From NCBI GenBank assembly GCA_019359235.1, contig JAHHHT010000002.1, positions 124,001 to 188,000 of the forward strand: a DNA stretch of 64,000 nt, written 5' to 3'. The notes beneath the pieces are model-generated. The model saw only the letters and a list, made by a program, of their open reading frames with translations. It was not told where the DNA came from and did no database searches. The translations under genes were made by a program, and so were the position numbers. Below, one piece after another: positions 45,577 through 53,885 of the stretch (within the stretch, counting starts at the first letter, position 1; each line of letters opens with the position of its first letter). Source of the DNA: Oscillatoria princeps RMCB-10 (GTDB lineage: Bacteria > Cyanobacteriota > Cyanobacteriia > Cyanobacteriales > Oscillatoriaceae).

Positions 45577-48279
45577 ATGAAAACAGAGAAGATATCTGGG
45601 GGATGGGGGAAGTGGGGGGGCACCGGCACCTGCCGACTGGCAAGGGTTCCGGGAGCTACCCCCCTGCTAGTGGGGGGCTGCGCCCTCCTGGCCACCCTAG
45701 GGCTCTGGCAGGCAGCGAGCTTCCAGGAGCGCACACAGATTGAGGGCAAGGTTAAGTTAGCCACAGAGGCGGTAAAAAACGAAGTGCAAGGGCAGCTTGC
45801 CGCCCGCACTGGGGGGCTGCAGCAGATAGCGGCCCGCTGGGAGAAGCGGGGGCAGCCAACCGTTGGGCAGGGGAAAATCGGTGCCGAAGTTTACATCGAT
45901 TTCTACCCGAATTGCCAAACCGTGCAGTGGGTGGACGCCTCGTTTCAGCCCCGCTGGACAGTTTCACAACTTGGAATTGTAGCCCCAGGGGGCGAGTCGC
46001 ACCGGCTCTTATTAGCGCCCAAGTCCGGCAAGTGGAAGGATATCATCGCAGTTCCCTCTTTCTCAGAACAAGGCAGCAGAGAGTTGTGGGTCTATGTCCC
46101 GCTCTACTACAAAGGGAGCTTCGACGGGTTTCTCTTCGCTTCCTTTCGCACCGAGGGCTTGTTCCAAACCATCTTGAACGACGAGATTGTCCCCGGATAC
46201 GGGCTGAGCGTGTTTGAGGGGCAGATTAAAATATTCAGCCGCGACTCCTTCCACCGGCAGAACGCAGACGCTTGGGGTCAGGAAACATCCTTCCCCCTGG
46301 ATGGCATCAGGTTGCGGGTGCGAGTCTGGCCAAATGCGGAGCTGCTGGCTGAGGAACAGTCGCCGGTGCCAGAATTGGTGCTGGCTGCCGGCTTGCTAGT
46401 CTCGGCGTGCCTCACCTTTGCAGTGCGTCAGGCGCTTTGCGCAAAAGCAAGGGCACAAGAGGTGGAGGCGATCAACGTTGCCTTAAACCGCGAAATCAGC
46501 GAGCGCAAGGAAGCCTCGGCAGCCCTGCGGCAACATATGGAGATGATTGACTTCGCCAGTGACGCCATTGTGATTCGCAGTCTCGACGACCGGATCGTCT
46601 ATTGGAATCAAGGTGCAGAAAGGCTGTACGGCTGGAAGAAAGAAGAAGTAGCGGGCAAATACATCGACACCTTTTTACAAACCGTCTTTCCGCAGCCGAT
46701 AGAGGAAGTCCTGGAGCTGTGCCGGCATCAGGGGCACTGGGAGGGAGAGCTGATTCACACCAAGCGGGATGGCACAAGGCTGCCGGTGGGCAGCCGGTGG
46801 ACGCTGCAGCGCGATGAAACCGGCTCGCCGAACGCCATTTTGCAAATCAACAGCGACATCAGCCTGCGCAAACAAGCAGAGGCAGAACGCGCCCAACTGC
46901 TGGCGCTCGAACAAGCCGCCCGCGCTTCTGCTGAGGCGAGCGAGCAGCGCTATCGCACACTTGCCGAAACCATCCCGCAGCTGGTGTGGAGCAGCCTGCC
47001 GGACGGGCGGCACGATTACTTCAACCAGCGCTGGGTTGAGTACACCGGCATGACTCTGGAGCAAACCGAGGGCTGGGGGTGGCAGCCGGTGCTCCACCCT
47101 GACGACTGGCAGGGGTGCTTCGACCTCTGGACGCAAGCCTTGCGGACGGGGGAGACTTACCAAGTCGAATACCGCTTGAAGCGAGCCGACGGACAGTATC
47201 GCTGGCACCTCGGTCGGGCGCTGCCCATCCGCGACAGGGAAGGGCAGATTGTCAAATGGTTTGGCACCTGCACCGACATTGACGGCCAGAAGCGGGCGGA
47301 AGAAGAGCGGGCTCTGAGCTTGGCCCGCGAGCGGGAGGCGCGAAAGGAACTCGAAGACGCTTTGCTGGAACTGCAGCGCACGCAGTCGAGGCTGATTCAA
47401 AGCGAGAAAATGTCCAGCCTCGGGCAGCTGGTTGCCGGTGTCGCTCACGAAATCAACAACCCGGTCAACTTTATTTTTGGCAACCTCAGTCACGCCAAAG
47501 ACTACACCGAAGACCTCTTGAGACTGCTGGAACTATACCAGGAAATTTATCCCAATCCGGCACCGGAAATTCAGCAGGAAAAGGAAGCGATAGACTTGGA
47601 GTTTCTGATGGAAGACTTGCCAAAACTGCTGTCTTCTATGAAGCTGGGAGCCGACCGCATCCGCGATATTGTTCTGTCGCTGCGGAACTTCTCGCGACTG
47701 GATGAAGCCTCTATGAAAGAGGTGGATATTCATGAAGGCATTGACAGTACGCTGCTGATTCTGCAAAACCGCTTGAAAGCTAAACCGGAACACCCCGGCA
47801 TCGGGGTTGTTAAAGAATATGGCAACTTGCCTAAGGTGGAGTGCTATGCCGGTCAGATGAATCAGGTGTTTATGAATATTTTATCTAATGCAATTGATGC
47901 TTTGGATGAGTGGCACGATCAGCAACCGGCCTCGGAAATTAAAGCCAGCCCCAGCACGATCACCATTCGCACCGAGGTGGGGAATGGGGCATTGGGAATG
48001 GGGCATGGGGGAGAAGAAAAATTGCCAGCGCCCAGCGCCCAATTCGCTCGGATTGCGATTGCCGACAGCGGGCCGGGAATGACTGAATTAGTCAGCCGGA
48101 ATCTGTTTAATCCTTTCTTTACTACCAAACCTGCCGGCAAGGGCACCGGTCTGGGGTTGGCGATTAGTTATGAAATTGTTGTGGAAAAACACGGCGGCAG
48201 TTTGCGCTGCGTTTCCGCGCCGGGGAAGGGAGCGGAGTTTGTCATTGAAATTCCCCTGCGGCAGCCAAATCGGGGCTAG
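45577..48279 (+). CDS. Membrane CHASE-like sensor histidine kinase with two PAS
   Basis: 900 residues from ATG 45577; an upstream GTG (45538) adds 13 doubtful residues. Two membrane helices (about 28-46 and 265-285) enclose an extracytoplasmic CHASE-like sensor (about 50-260; EVYIDFYPNCQTVQWVDASF). Then come PAS/PAC 1 (about 318-440), PAS/PAC 2 (about 470-595), HisKA ([16 protein letters not shown]) and HATPase ([39 protein letters not shown]). No receiver. A heptad-encoded loop GNGALGMGHGGEEK sits between TITIRTEV and FARIAIAD. It follows a tandem hairpin block and so is likely transcribed on its own. The likely phosphate acceptor is not evident. Confidence 0.9.
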   Translation: MKTEKISGGWGKWGGTGTCRLARVPGATPLLVGGCALLATLGLWQAASFQERTQIEGKVKLATEAVKNEVQGQLAARTGGLQQIAARWEKRGQPTVGQGKIGAEVYIDFYPNCQTVQWVDASFQPRWTVSQLGIVAPGGESHRLLLAPKSGKWKDIIAVPSFSEQGSRELWVYVPLYYKGSFDGFLFASFRTEGLFQTILNDEIVPGYGLSVFEGQIKIFSRDSFHRQNADAWGQETSFPLDGIRLRVRVWPNAELLAEEQSPVPELVLAAGLLVSACLTFAVRQALCAKARAQEVEAINVALNREISERKEASAALRQHMEMIDFASDAIVIRSLDDRIVYWNQGAERLYGWKKEEVAGKYIDTFLQTVFPQPIEEVLELCRHQGHWEGELIHTKRDGTRLPVGSRWTLQRDETGSPNAILQINSDISLRKQAEAERAQLLALEQAARASAEASEQRYRTLAETIPQLVWSSLPDGRHDYFNQRWVEYTGMTLEQTEGWGWQPVLHPDDWQGCFDLWTQALRTGETYQVEYRLKRADGQYRWHLGRALPIRDREGQIVKWFGTCTDIDGQKRAEEERALSLAREREARKELEDALLELQRTQSRLIQSEKMSSLGQLVAGVAHEINNPVNFIFGNLSHAKDYTEDLLRLLELYQEIYPNPAPEIQQEKEAIDLEFLMEDLPKLLSSMKLGADRIRDIVLSLRNFSRLDEASMKEVDIHEGIDSTLLILQNRLKAKPEHPGIGVVKEYGNLPKVECYAGQMNQVFMNILSNAIDALDEWHDQQPASEIKASPSTITIRTEVGNGALGMGHGGEEKLPAPSAQFARIAIADSGPGMTELVSRNLFNPFFTTKPAGKGTGLGLAISYEIVVEKHGGSLRCVSAPGKGAEFVIEIPLRQPNRG
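47978..48042. repeat. Heptad repeat runs inside the ATPase domain (kinase 45577-48279)
   Basis: GGGGCATTGGGAATGGGGCA (47986-48005) plus GCGCCCAGCGCCCAATT (48028-48044 region), read in frame between two beta strands of the HATPase. Confidence 0.85.
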
Positions 48280-48348
48280 GTGGCCGGCGAGCGCGGCTCC
48301 TCTCGGAGCGGCTGCCCTTCCCGCAGATCCACCCGTCTCTGACACACC

Positions 48349-48370
48349 TCGTTCCCAGGCTCCGCCTGGG
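48349..48370. repeat. Truncated GTTCCCAGGC palindrome
   Basis: CGTTCCCAGGCTCCGCCTGGG stops short and is directly joined to the heptad run, so one repeat may have interrupted the other. Confidence 0.65.
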
Positions 48371-48373
48371 GCC

Positions 48374-48446
48374 GCATGCCCCATGCCCTTTTGCGTGATG
48401 CCCGATGCCCGATGCCCGATGCCCCATGCCCCATGCCCCATGCCAT
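48374..48446. repeat. Intergenic heptad run (ATGCCC units)
   Basis: About nine units, largely GATGCCC then CATGCCC, with one interruption (TTTTGCGT). The same family as those inside kinases, here in untranslated DNA. Confidence 0.9.
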
Positions 48447-48576
48447 TCAAATTCAGTTGCAAATTGTAAAATAGCCGTTATAAAATAGCGGATAACTTCA
48501 GAATTTGCAATCTGGGCCTAAGCCCTCTCTCAATACCCCCCGTCAGGGGATTCTCGATAGAACAAGGTAGGCGTAA

Positions 48577-51500
48577 ATGGTGAACCGAAAAATTAAATCT
48601 TCAATTATTAAGCTTCAGCGAGCAGAAACAGCACGCTCAAACAGCGAAGAGCAACTTCGCCTTTTTGCGGAATGGATGCCTGCTGGTGTGGCCATGTTTG
48701 ACCGGCAAATGCGCTACTTGCTCGCTTCTCGCCGGTGGCTCACCGACTGGGGACTGGAAAACCAAGACCTGACTGGGCGATCGCATTACGAAGTCTTCCC
48801 CAACCCGCCTGAAATCTGGCGAGAGATTTATGAAAACTGTTTAGCCGGAGGCGGGGAGCGGTGTGGCGAAAGCCGCACGGTTCGTGCCGACGGTTCAGTG
48901 GTGAGGGTGTTGTGGAAAGCGACTCCCTGGCGGCAGCAAACCGGCGAAATAGGCGGACTGATTGTATCGGCAGAATTCATACCTCTCCGCCCAAAGACAG
49001 AAGAAACACCGCCGGAAACTTTGGCAGAAGCTCGCGCCGGCGCGAGCGAGACAGGGAAAGACACTGTAAAATTCGAGATCTGCGGAACCCAATTGGAGTG
49101 GCAGCTCACATCGGGCACCTTTACGTCTGAAAACTTTCCCGTTATCCTGATGTGGACAGACACCACCCTGGCGAGTTTAATGGCGGGCTTCCAGGCGATG
49201 GTGGGCACCGAAAGGTTCAGTCTGGCGCTGCAAAGCTTGGGGCGCAAAAGCGTTGAGGGCGACTGGCAGGTAATATCCCAATTTTCCGACTTCCGGGAGG
49301 GATTCGCTGCCCTAGCTAAACTCGCACCAGGGGCTGGTTGGGGAAATTGGCAGCTCCTATCTCTTGACAAAAAACAGAAAACGTGCTACTTCAAACTCGC
49401 CAACAATTGGGAAGGGCGCTACCAGAAAGCTCTCGGTGTCTGCTGGGGTAGCAGTTTTATGGCGGGCAAAATGGCGGGATACGGCTCCAAGCTGTTCGGG
49501 ATTAACTGCTGGGCGGAACAAACTGCATTCATCGCTAGGGGAGACGAATTCGACGGGTTCGTGGTGGCACCGAGTGACCGCAACCTGGAAGAAGAGATTG
49601 ACAAACTGCTGGAAACTGACGAGGCAACCCGTGCCGATATGGCAGTTGCCTTGCAAAAGCTGCAAAAAGAAATTGCGGATCGCAAGCAGGCGCAAGAAGA
49701 ACTTGACCGATTTTTTAATATCTCATTCGATATGCTTTGTATTGCCGGTTTAGACGGCTATTTCCGCCGTATTAACCCAGCCTTTGAAAAAACCCTCGGT
49801 TACACCAAAGAGGAACTGCTTGCCCAACCGTTCCTGGATTTTGTTCATCCCTCAGACCGAGCTGCCACCCTGAAAGAAGTGGAAAAACTAACCATCGGCA
49901 CTACCGCGCTCAACTTTGAGAATCGCTATCGCTGTAAAGACGGTTCGTATAAGTGGCTGGCGTGGACATCCGTTCCTGTCTTAGAGGAAGGTTTAATATA
50001 TGCGGTTGTCCGCGACATCACTCTCGCCAAGCAGGCAGAGCAAGCCTTGCGAGAAAGTGAGGCTCGCTTTCAAAAGCTGGCGGCTAATGTGCCGGGAATG
50101 CTTTATCAATACCGGCTTTCGGCGGATGGAGTTGCCTCATTTATCTACACCAGTCCGAGCTGCCGCGACCTTTATGAAGTTGAGCCAGAAGTGCTTCAGC
50201 AGACTGCAAATTATCAATTCGTTCATCCCGATGACTGTCCCGTCTTGCGGGAGTCGATTGCAGAATCTGCCCGCACCTTGCAGCCCTGGAATTGGGAGTG
50301 GCGCATCATCACACCTTCCGGAAAAATCAAGTGGGTGCGAGCCGCTTCCCGACCGGAAAAGCAAGCCAGCGGCGACATTCTCTGGGATGGGCTACTTATG
50401 GATATTACAGAGCGCAAGCTGGCGGAAGAAGCGCTGCGCAAGAGCGAAGCGAATCTGGCAGCGGCGCAAAAACTGGCGCACTGCGGCAGCTGGGAATTTG
50501 ATGCCGTCACCCAGAAGACCAGTTGGTCAGAGGAAATCTTCCGAATTTATGGGCTTGACCCAGAGCGACCTGAACCGACTTACTCAGAACAGCTCGAACT
50601 GATTCATCCGGATGACCGGCAATTCTGGCAACAAACAGTCGCGCAGGGGCTCTGTGAGGGGAAAGCTTATGAATTTGAATTTCGCGCTGTTCGCCCTGAC
50701 GGTGCTGTCCGGCATGTTTACGGTCAAGGGCAACCAGTCCTCAACAGCGAGGGGCGGGTGATTCAGTTATTCGGAACAGTCCTGGATATCACCGATCGCA
50801 AAACAGCTGAAATAGAGTTGCGAAAGTACCAAGATCACCTGGAATATTTGGTGGAAGAGCGCACTGAGGAACTGGCTTTGGCAAATCAACAACTTCAGGA
50901 GGAAATTGCAGAGCGCCAGCAAGCTTCGGAGGCGCTGCGGCAAAGCGAGGCGAGGTTCCAAAGGCTGGCGGCTAATGTACCTGGAATGATTTACCAGTTC
51001 CTGTTGCGTGCGGATGGTTCCCGCTGTTTCCCTTATGTCAGTTCCGGCTGTCGCGACCTCTATGAATTAGAGCCAGAGGAAGTGCAGCAAAATCCTGAGC
51101 TGCTTTTTGAGATGGTTCATGCAGATGACTTGGAAAGCCTTGAGAGCGCGATTGCGGTTTCAGCCCAGACTTTGCAGCCTGTCAGCTGGTCAGGGCGCAA
51201 ACAAACGCCGTCGGGGCGCACTAAGTGGGTGCAAATCATCGCTCGATCGGAAAAACAAGCCGGCGGTGATATTCTCTGGGATGGCTTGACGATCGACATT
51301 ACCCACCGCGTACAGGCGGATGCGGCACTGCGCGAAAGTGAGCAGCGTCTGCGGACGGTGATTAATAATGCGCCGCTTATCCTGTACGGTATAGACAGCA
51401 CCGGCATATTTACTTTTTCTGAAGGCAAAGGGTTAGAGGCTATGGGACTACAGCCCGGGGAAGTCGTCGGGCAATCAGTTTTTGACTACTATCAATCTTT

Positions 51501-52641
51501 GCCTAACATTTTAGAAAAAATTTACCGGGTTTTGCGAGAAGGTGTTGAGGGAAATTGTAGCGCAGACATAGGCGGCGTTGTGTACGAAACTCGCGTCACA
51601 CCGCTGTGGGGTGAAAACGGTGAAGTTGTGGGCTTGATTGGTGTTGCCATCGACATTACCGAGCGCGTGCGAGCTGAGTCAGCCTTGCGGCAATCGGAAG
51701 CGCGAGAGCGAGAAAGAGCCGAGCAAGTCGAGCAAGCCCTGCAAGAACTCCAGCGGACTCAGGCTCAGCTGGTGCAAAGTGAAAAAATGTCTTCTTTGGG
51801 GCAGCTGGTTGCCGGTGTCGCTCACGAAATTAACAATCCCGTCAGTTTTATCTATGGGAATATTGACCCGGCTCGAAATTATATCCAAGATTTGCTGCAG
51901 TTGCTGGAGCTGTACCGGCAGCACTACCCTGTGCCGGCACCGGCTATTCAAGAGTTGGCTGAGTCAATCGACCTGGATTTTTTGATGTCAGATTTGCCCC
52001 AACTGCTGGGTTCAATGAAAATGGGCGCAGAGCGCATCCGCGATATTGTGCTTTCGCTGCGCAATTTCTCGCGCTTGGATGAAGCGGAAATGAAGCGGGT
52101 GGATATTCACGCCGGCATTGACAGTACGCTGAGATTGCTGCAAAACCGGCTCAAAGAAACAGGGGGACGCCCAGCTATTGAAGTGATTAAGGAGTATGGC
52201 AACCTGCCTGAGGTGGAGTGCTATGCCGGTCAGATGAATCAGGTGTTTATGAATATCCTCACTAATGCCATTGACGCGCTGGAAACTCAGCCCTTCCCGC
52301 GAGTGATTAGGATTCGCACCTCAGTGGCGAATGGGGCATTGGGAATGGGGCATTGGGAAGAAGAAAAATCACCTGTGCCCAATCGCCAATGCCCAATGCC
52401 CAGTGCCCAATTTGTTCGGATCGCGATCGCTGACAATGGCCCGGGGATGACGGAGGAAGTTATCCGCAAGTTGTTTGACCCCTTCTTTACCACGAAGCCG
52501 GTGGGGAAAGGCACCGGCTTGGGGATGTCGATTAGCTATCAGATTGTGGTGGAAAAACACTGCGGATCGCTGGCATGTTTGGCAGCGCCAGGACAGGGGG
52601 CGGAGTTTGTGATTGCGATTCCGGTACGGCAACAGCATTAG
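48577..52641 (+). CDS. Six-PAS histidine kinase with a cysteine-bearing V4R-like domain
   Basis: A 1354-residue soluble kinase. PAS1 (about 28-135), an unusual domain (about 165-350), then PAS2-PAS6 (about 375-500, 510-640, 650-770, 825-950, 955-1070), HisKA ([16 protein letters not shown]) and HATPase (IADNGPGM, GKGTGLGMSISYQI). PAS3 and PAS5 are near-duplicates (both begin ANVPGM-YQ and carry RDLYE-EPE). The unusual domain has GWGNWQLLSLDKKQKTCYF, NNWEGRYQKALGVCWGS and LFGINCWAEQTAFIARGDEF, resembling V4R domains with conserved Cys. A heptad insert (GALGMGHWEEEKSPVPNRQC) lies in the ATPase hairpin. There is no receiver and no membrane helix. The SD is weak (AAGGTAGG). Confidence 0.9.
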   Translation: MVNRKIKSSIIKLQRAETARSNSEEQLRLFAEWMPAGVAMFDRQMRYLLASRRWLTDWGLENQDLTGRSHYEVFPNPPEIWREIYENCLAGGGERCGESRTVRADGSVVRVLWKATPWRQQTGEIGGLIVSAEFIPLRPKTEETPPETLAEARAGASETGKDTVKFEICGTQLEWQLTSGTFTSENFPVILMWTDTTLASLMAGFQAMVGTERFSLALQSLGRKSVEGDWQVISQFSDFREGFAALAKLAPGAGWGNWQLLSLDKKQKTCYFKLANNWEGRYQKALGVCWGSSFMAGKMAGYGSKLFGINCWAEQTAFIARGDEFDGFVVAPSDRNLEEEIDKLLETDEATRADMAVALQKLQKEIADRKQAQEELDRFFNISFDMLCIAGLDGYFRRINPAFEKTLGYTKEELLAQPFLDFVHPSDRAATLKEVEKLTIGTTALNFENRYRCKDGSYKWLAWTSVPVLEEGLIYAVVRDITLAKQAEQALRESEARFQKLAANVPGMLYQYRLSADGVASFIYTSPSCRDLYEVEPEVLQQTANYQFVHPDDCPVLRESIAESARTLQPWNWEWRIITPSGKIKWVRAASRPEKQASGDILWDGLLMDITERKLAEEALRKSEANLAAAQKLAHCGSWEFDAVTQKTSWSEEIFRIYGLDPERPEPTYSEQLELIHPDDRQFWQQTVAQGLCEGKAYEFEFRAVRPDGAVRHVYGQGQPVLNSEGRVIQLFGTVLDITDRKTAEIELRKYQDHLEYLVEERTEELALANQQLQEEIAERQQASEALRQSEARFQRLAANVPGMIYQFLLRADGSRCFPYVSSGCRDLYELEPEEVQQNPELLFEMVHADDLESLESAIAVSAQTLQPVSWSGRKQTPSGRTKWVQIIARSEKQAGGDILWDGLTIDITHRVQADAALRESEQRLRTVINNAPLILYGIDSTGIFTFSEGKGLEAMGLQPGEVVGQSVFDYYQSLPNILEKIYRVLREGVEGNCSADIGGVVYETRVTPLWGENGEVVGLIGVAIDITERVRAESALRQSEARERERAEQVEQALQELQRTQAQLVQSEKMSSLGQLVAGVAHEINNPVSFIYGNIDPARNYIQDLLQLLELYRQHYPVPAPAIQELAESIDLDFLMSDLPQLLGSMKMGAERIRDIVLSLRNFSRLDEAEMKRVDIHAGIDSTLRLLQNRLKETGGRPAIEVIKEYGNLPEVECYAGQMNQVFMNILTNAIDALETQPFPRVIRIRTSVANGALGMGHWEEEKSPVPNRQCPMPSAQFVRIAIADNGPGMTEEVIRKLFDPFFTTKPVGKGTGLGMSISYQIVVEKHCGSLACLAAPGQGAEFVIAIPVRQQH
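52330..52411. repeat. Heptad repeat runs inside the ATPase domain (kinase 48577-52641)
   Basis: GAATGGGGCATTGGGAATGG block (52329-52357) and GCCAATGCCCAATGCCCAGT block (52375-52411), of opposite orientation, joined in frame. Confidence 0.88.
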
Positions 52642-52674
52642 GCACCCCTGAAATAGCGGTTCTCATATTAGTGA

Positions 52675-52748
52675 GGTACTGAGAAACCCCGGTTTCTTTA
52701 AGAAACCGGGTTTCTGGGACGTACTTCATCCAACTGAAAACCACTATA
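52675..52748. repeat. 74-bp hairpin element between convergent signalling genes
   Basis: Near-identical to 20007-20081: GGTACTG, hairpin AGAAACC(C)CGGTTTCT / AGAAACCGGGTTTCT, then TACTTCATCCAACTGAAAAC and CTATA. It lies between the stop at 52641 and the stop at 52768, in position to end both transcripts. Confidence 0.85.
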
Positions 52749-52767
52749 TCACTGACGCAAATTGGTA

Positions 52768-53856
52768 TCACTCCTCGAACACATACTGGTTTGGCGAGCA
52801 TTCAAAAGTTTCCAGGTTAGGCAAGCGCGGACCAGACGCGCAGTATTGATTGCGCCCCCCCTGCTTGGCTTCATAAAGTGCCTTGTCAGCACTGGCAATT
52901 AGGGTTTCTGGGGACTCTTGATGACTGGGCACTGTGGTGGAAATGCCTTGGCTCAATGTAATCCAGTTACTGACGGGAGATAGGGCGTGGGGAATCTTCA
53001 GTTGCTGCACCTGAAAGTGGATTGCGCTCGCCACCCGCACAGCTTCCTGAAAACTTGTATTGGGCAGGATCGCCGCAAACTCTTCTCCTCCGTAACGCGC
53101 TACTAAATCCTGCGGACGACTTACCCCCTGGCTAATGGCTCGGGCAACCCGCTTCAAACAAGCATCCCCAGCTGGATGCCCGTAAGTATCATTATAGGCT
53201 TTAAAATAATCAATATCGCACAAAATCAAGGAGAGAGGGAGTTGCTCTCGGTCTGCCCGACGCCACTCCAACAGCAAGTATTCATCAAAGTGACGCCGGT
53301 TGGCAATTTCCGTCAAATTGTCTGAGCGAGCGAAGTGCAGCAATTTTTCGTTCGCTTTTTGTAAAGCAGCTTCAGCGCTGCGCCGGCTCTCAATCTCCTG
53401 AAGCAACTTCTCATTTTGTTCCTCTAGCAGCCGAGTTTTCTCCTGAAGTTTCATTTGCAGGCGTCTGATGGTTAGCTGGCTCTCTACGCGAACCACGACT
53501 TCTTCCAGCTGAAACGGTTTAGTAATGTAGTCCGTTCCCCCCACCCTAAAGGCTTGCACTTTGTCCGCAACATTATCTAAACCGCTGATAAAAATTACCG
53601 GGATATCGCAAGTTTGTGCGCTGGCTTTCAGCTGGAGGCAAACTTCATAGCCATTCATCTCTGGCATGTTGATGTCGAGCAAAATTAAATCGGGAGGGGC
53701 GGCGAGCGCCGCCTTCAATGCCAGTTTCCCGGAAATCGCTTTTTGCACCCTATATCCCTGTGCTGCCAGAATAGCGGACAAAAGACGCAGGTTATCGGGC
53801 TGGTTGTCAACCACTAGAATTTTGCCCTTTGGTGTTTCAGCTGGCTTTTTACTCAT
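52768..53856 (-). CDS. PleD-like response regulator REC-GGDEF diguanylate cyclase
   Basis: 362 residues from ATG 53856, preceded by AAAGAAG; the upstream GTG (53892) adds 12 residues that overlap the previous gene. The receiver has ILVVDNQPDNLRLL, phospho-Asp in LILLDINMPEMNGY and TKPFQLEE. After a coiled coil, GGDEF shows RSDNLTEIANRRHF, DIDYFKAYNDTYGH and active-site GGEEF, with I-site RPQD five residues before it. All catalytic residues are present, so it should make c-di-GMP and be feedback-inhibited. It is last in the four-gene run starting at 63758; gap to the previous gene is about 29 bp. Confidence 0.93.
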   Translation of the reverse strand: MSKKPAETPKGKILVVDNQPDNLRLLSAILAAQGYRVQKAISGKLALKAALAAPPDLILLDINMPEMNGYEVCLQLKASAQTCDIPVIFISGLDNVADKVQAFRVGGTDYITKPFQLEEVVVRVESQLTIRRLQMKLQEKTRLLEEQNEKLLQEIESRRSAEAALQKANEKLLHFARSDNLTEIANRRHFDEYLLLEWRRADREQLPLSLILCDIDYFKAYNDTYGHPAGDACLKRVARAISQGVSRPQDLVARYGGEEFAAILPNTSFQEAVRVASAIHFQVQQLKIPHALSPVSNWITLSQGISTTVPSHQESPETLIASADKALYEAKQGGRNQYCASGPRLPNLETFECSPNQYVFEE

Positions 53857-53885
53857 TCTTCTTTGACCCAGGGGATAGATTATAT

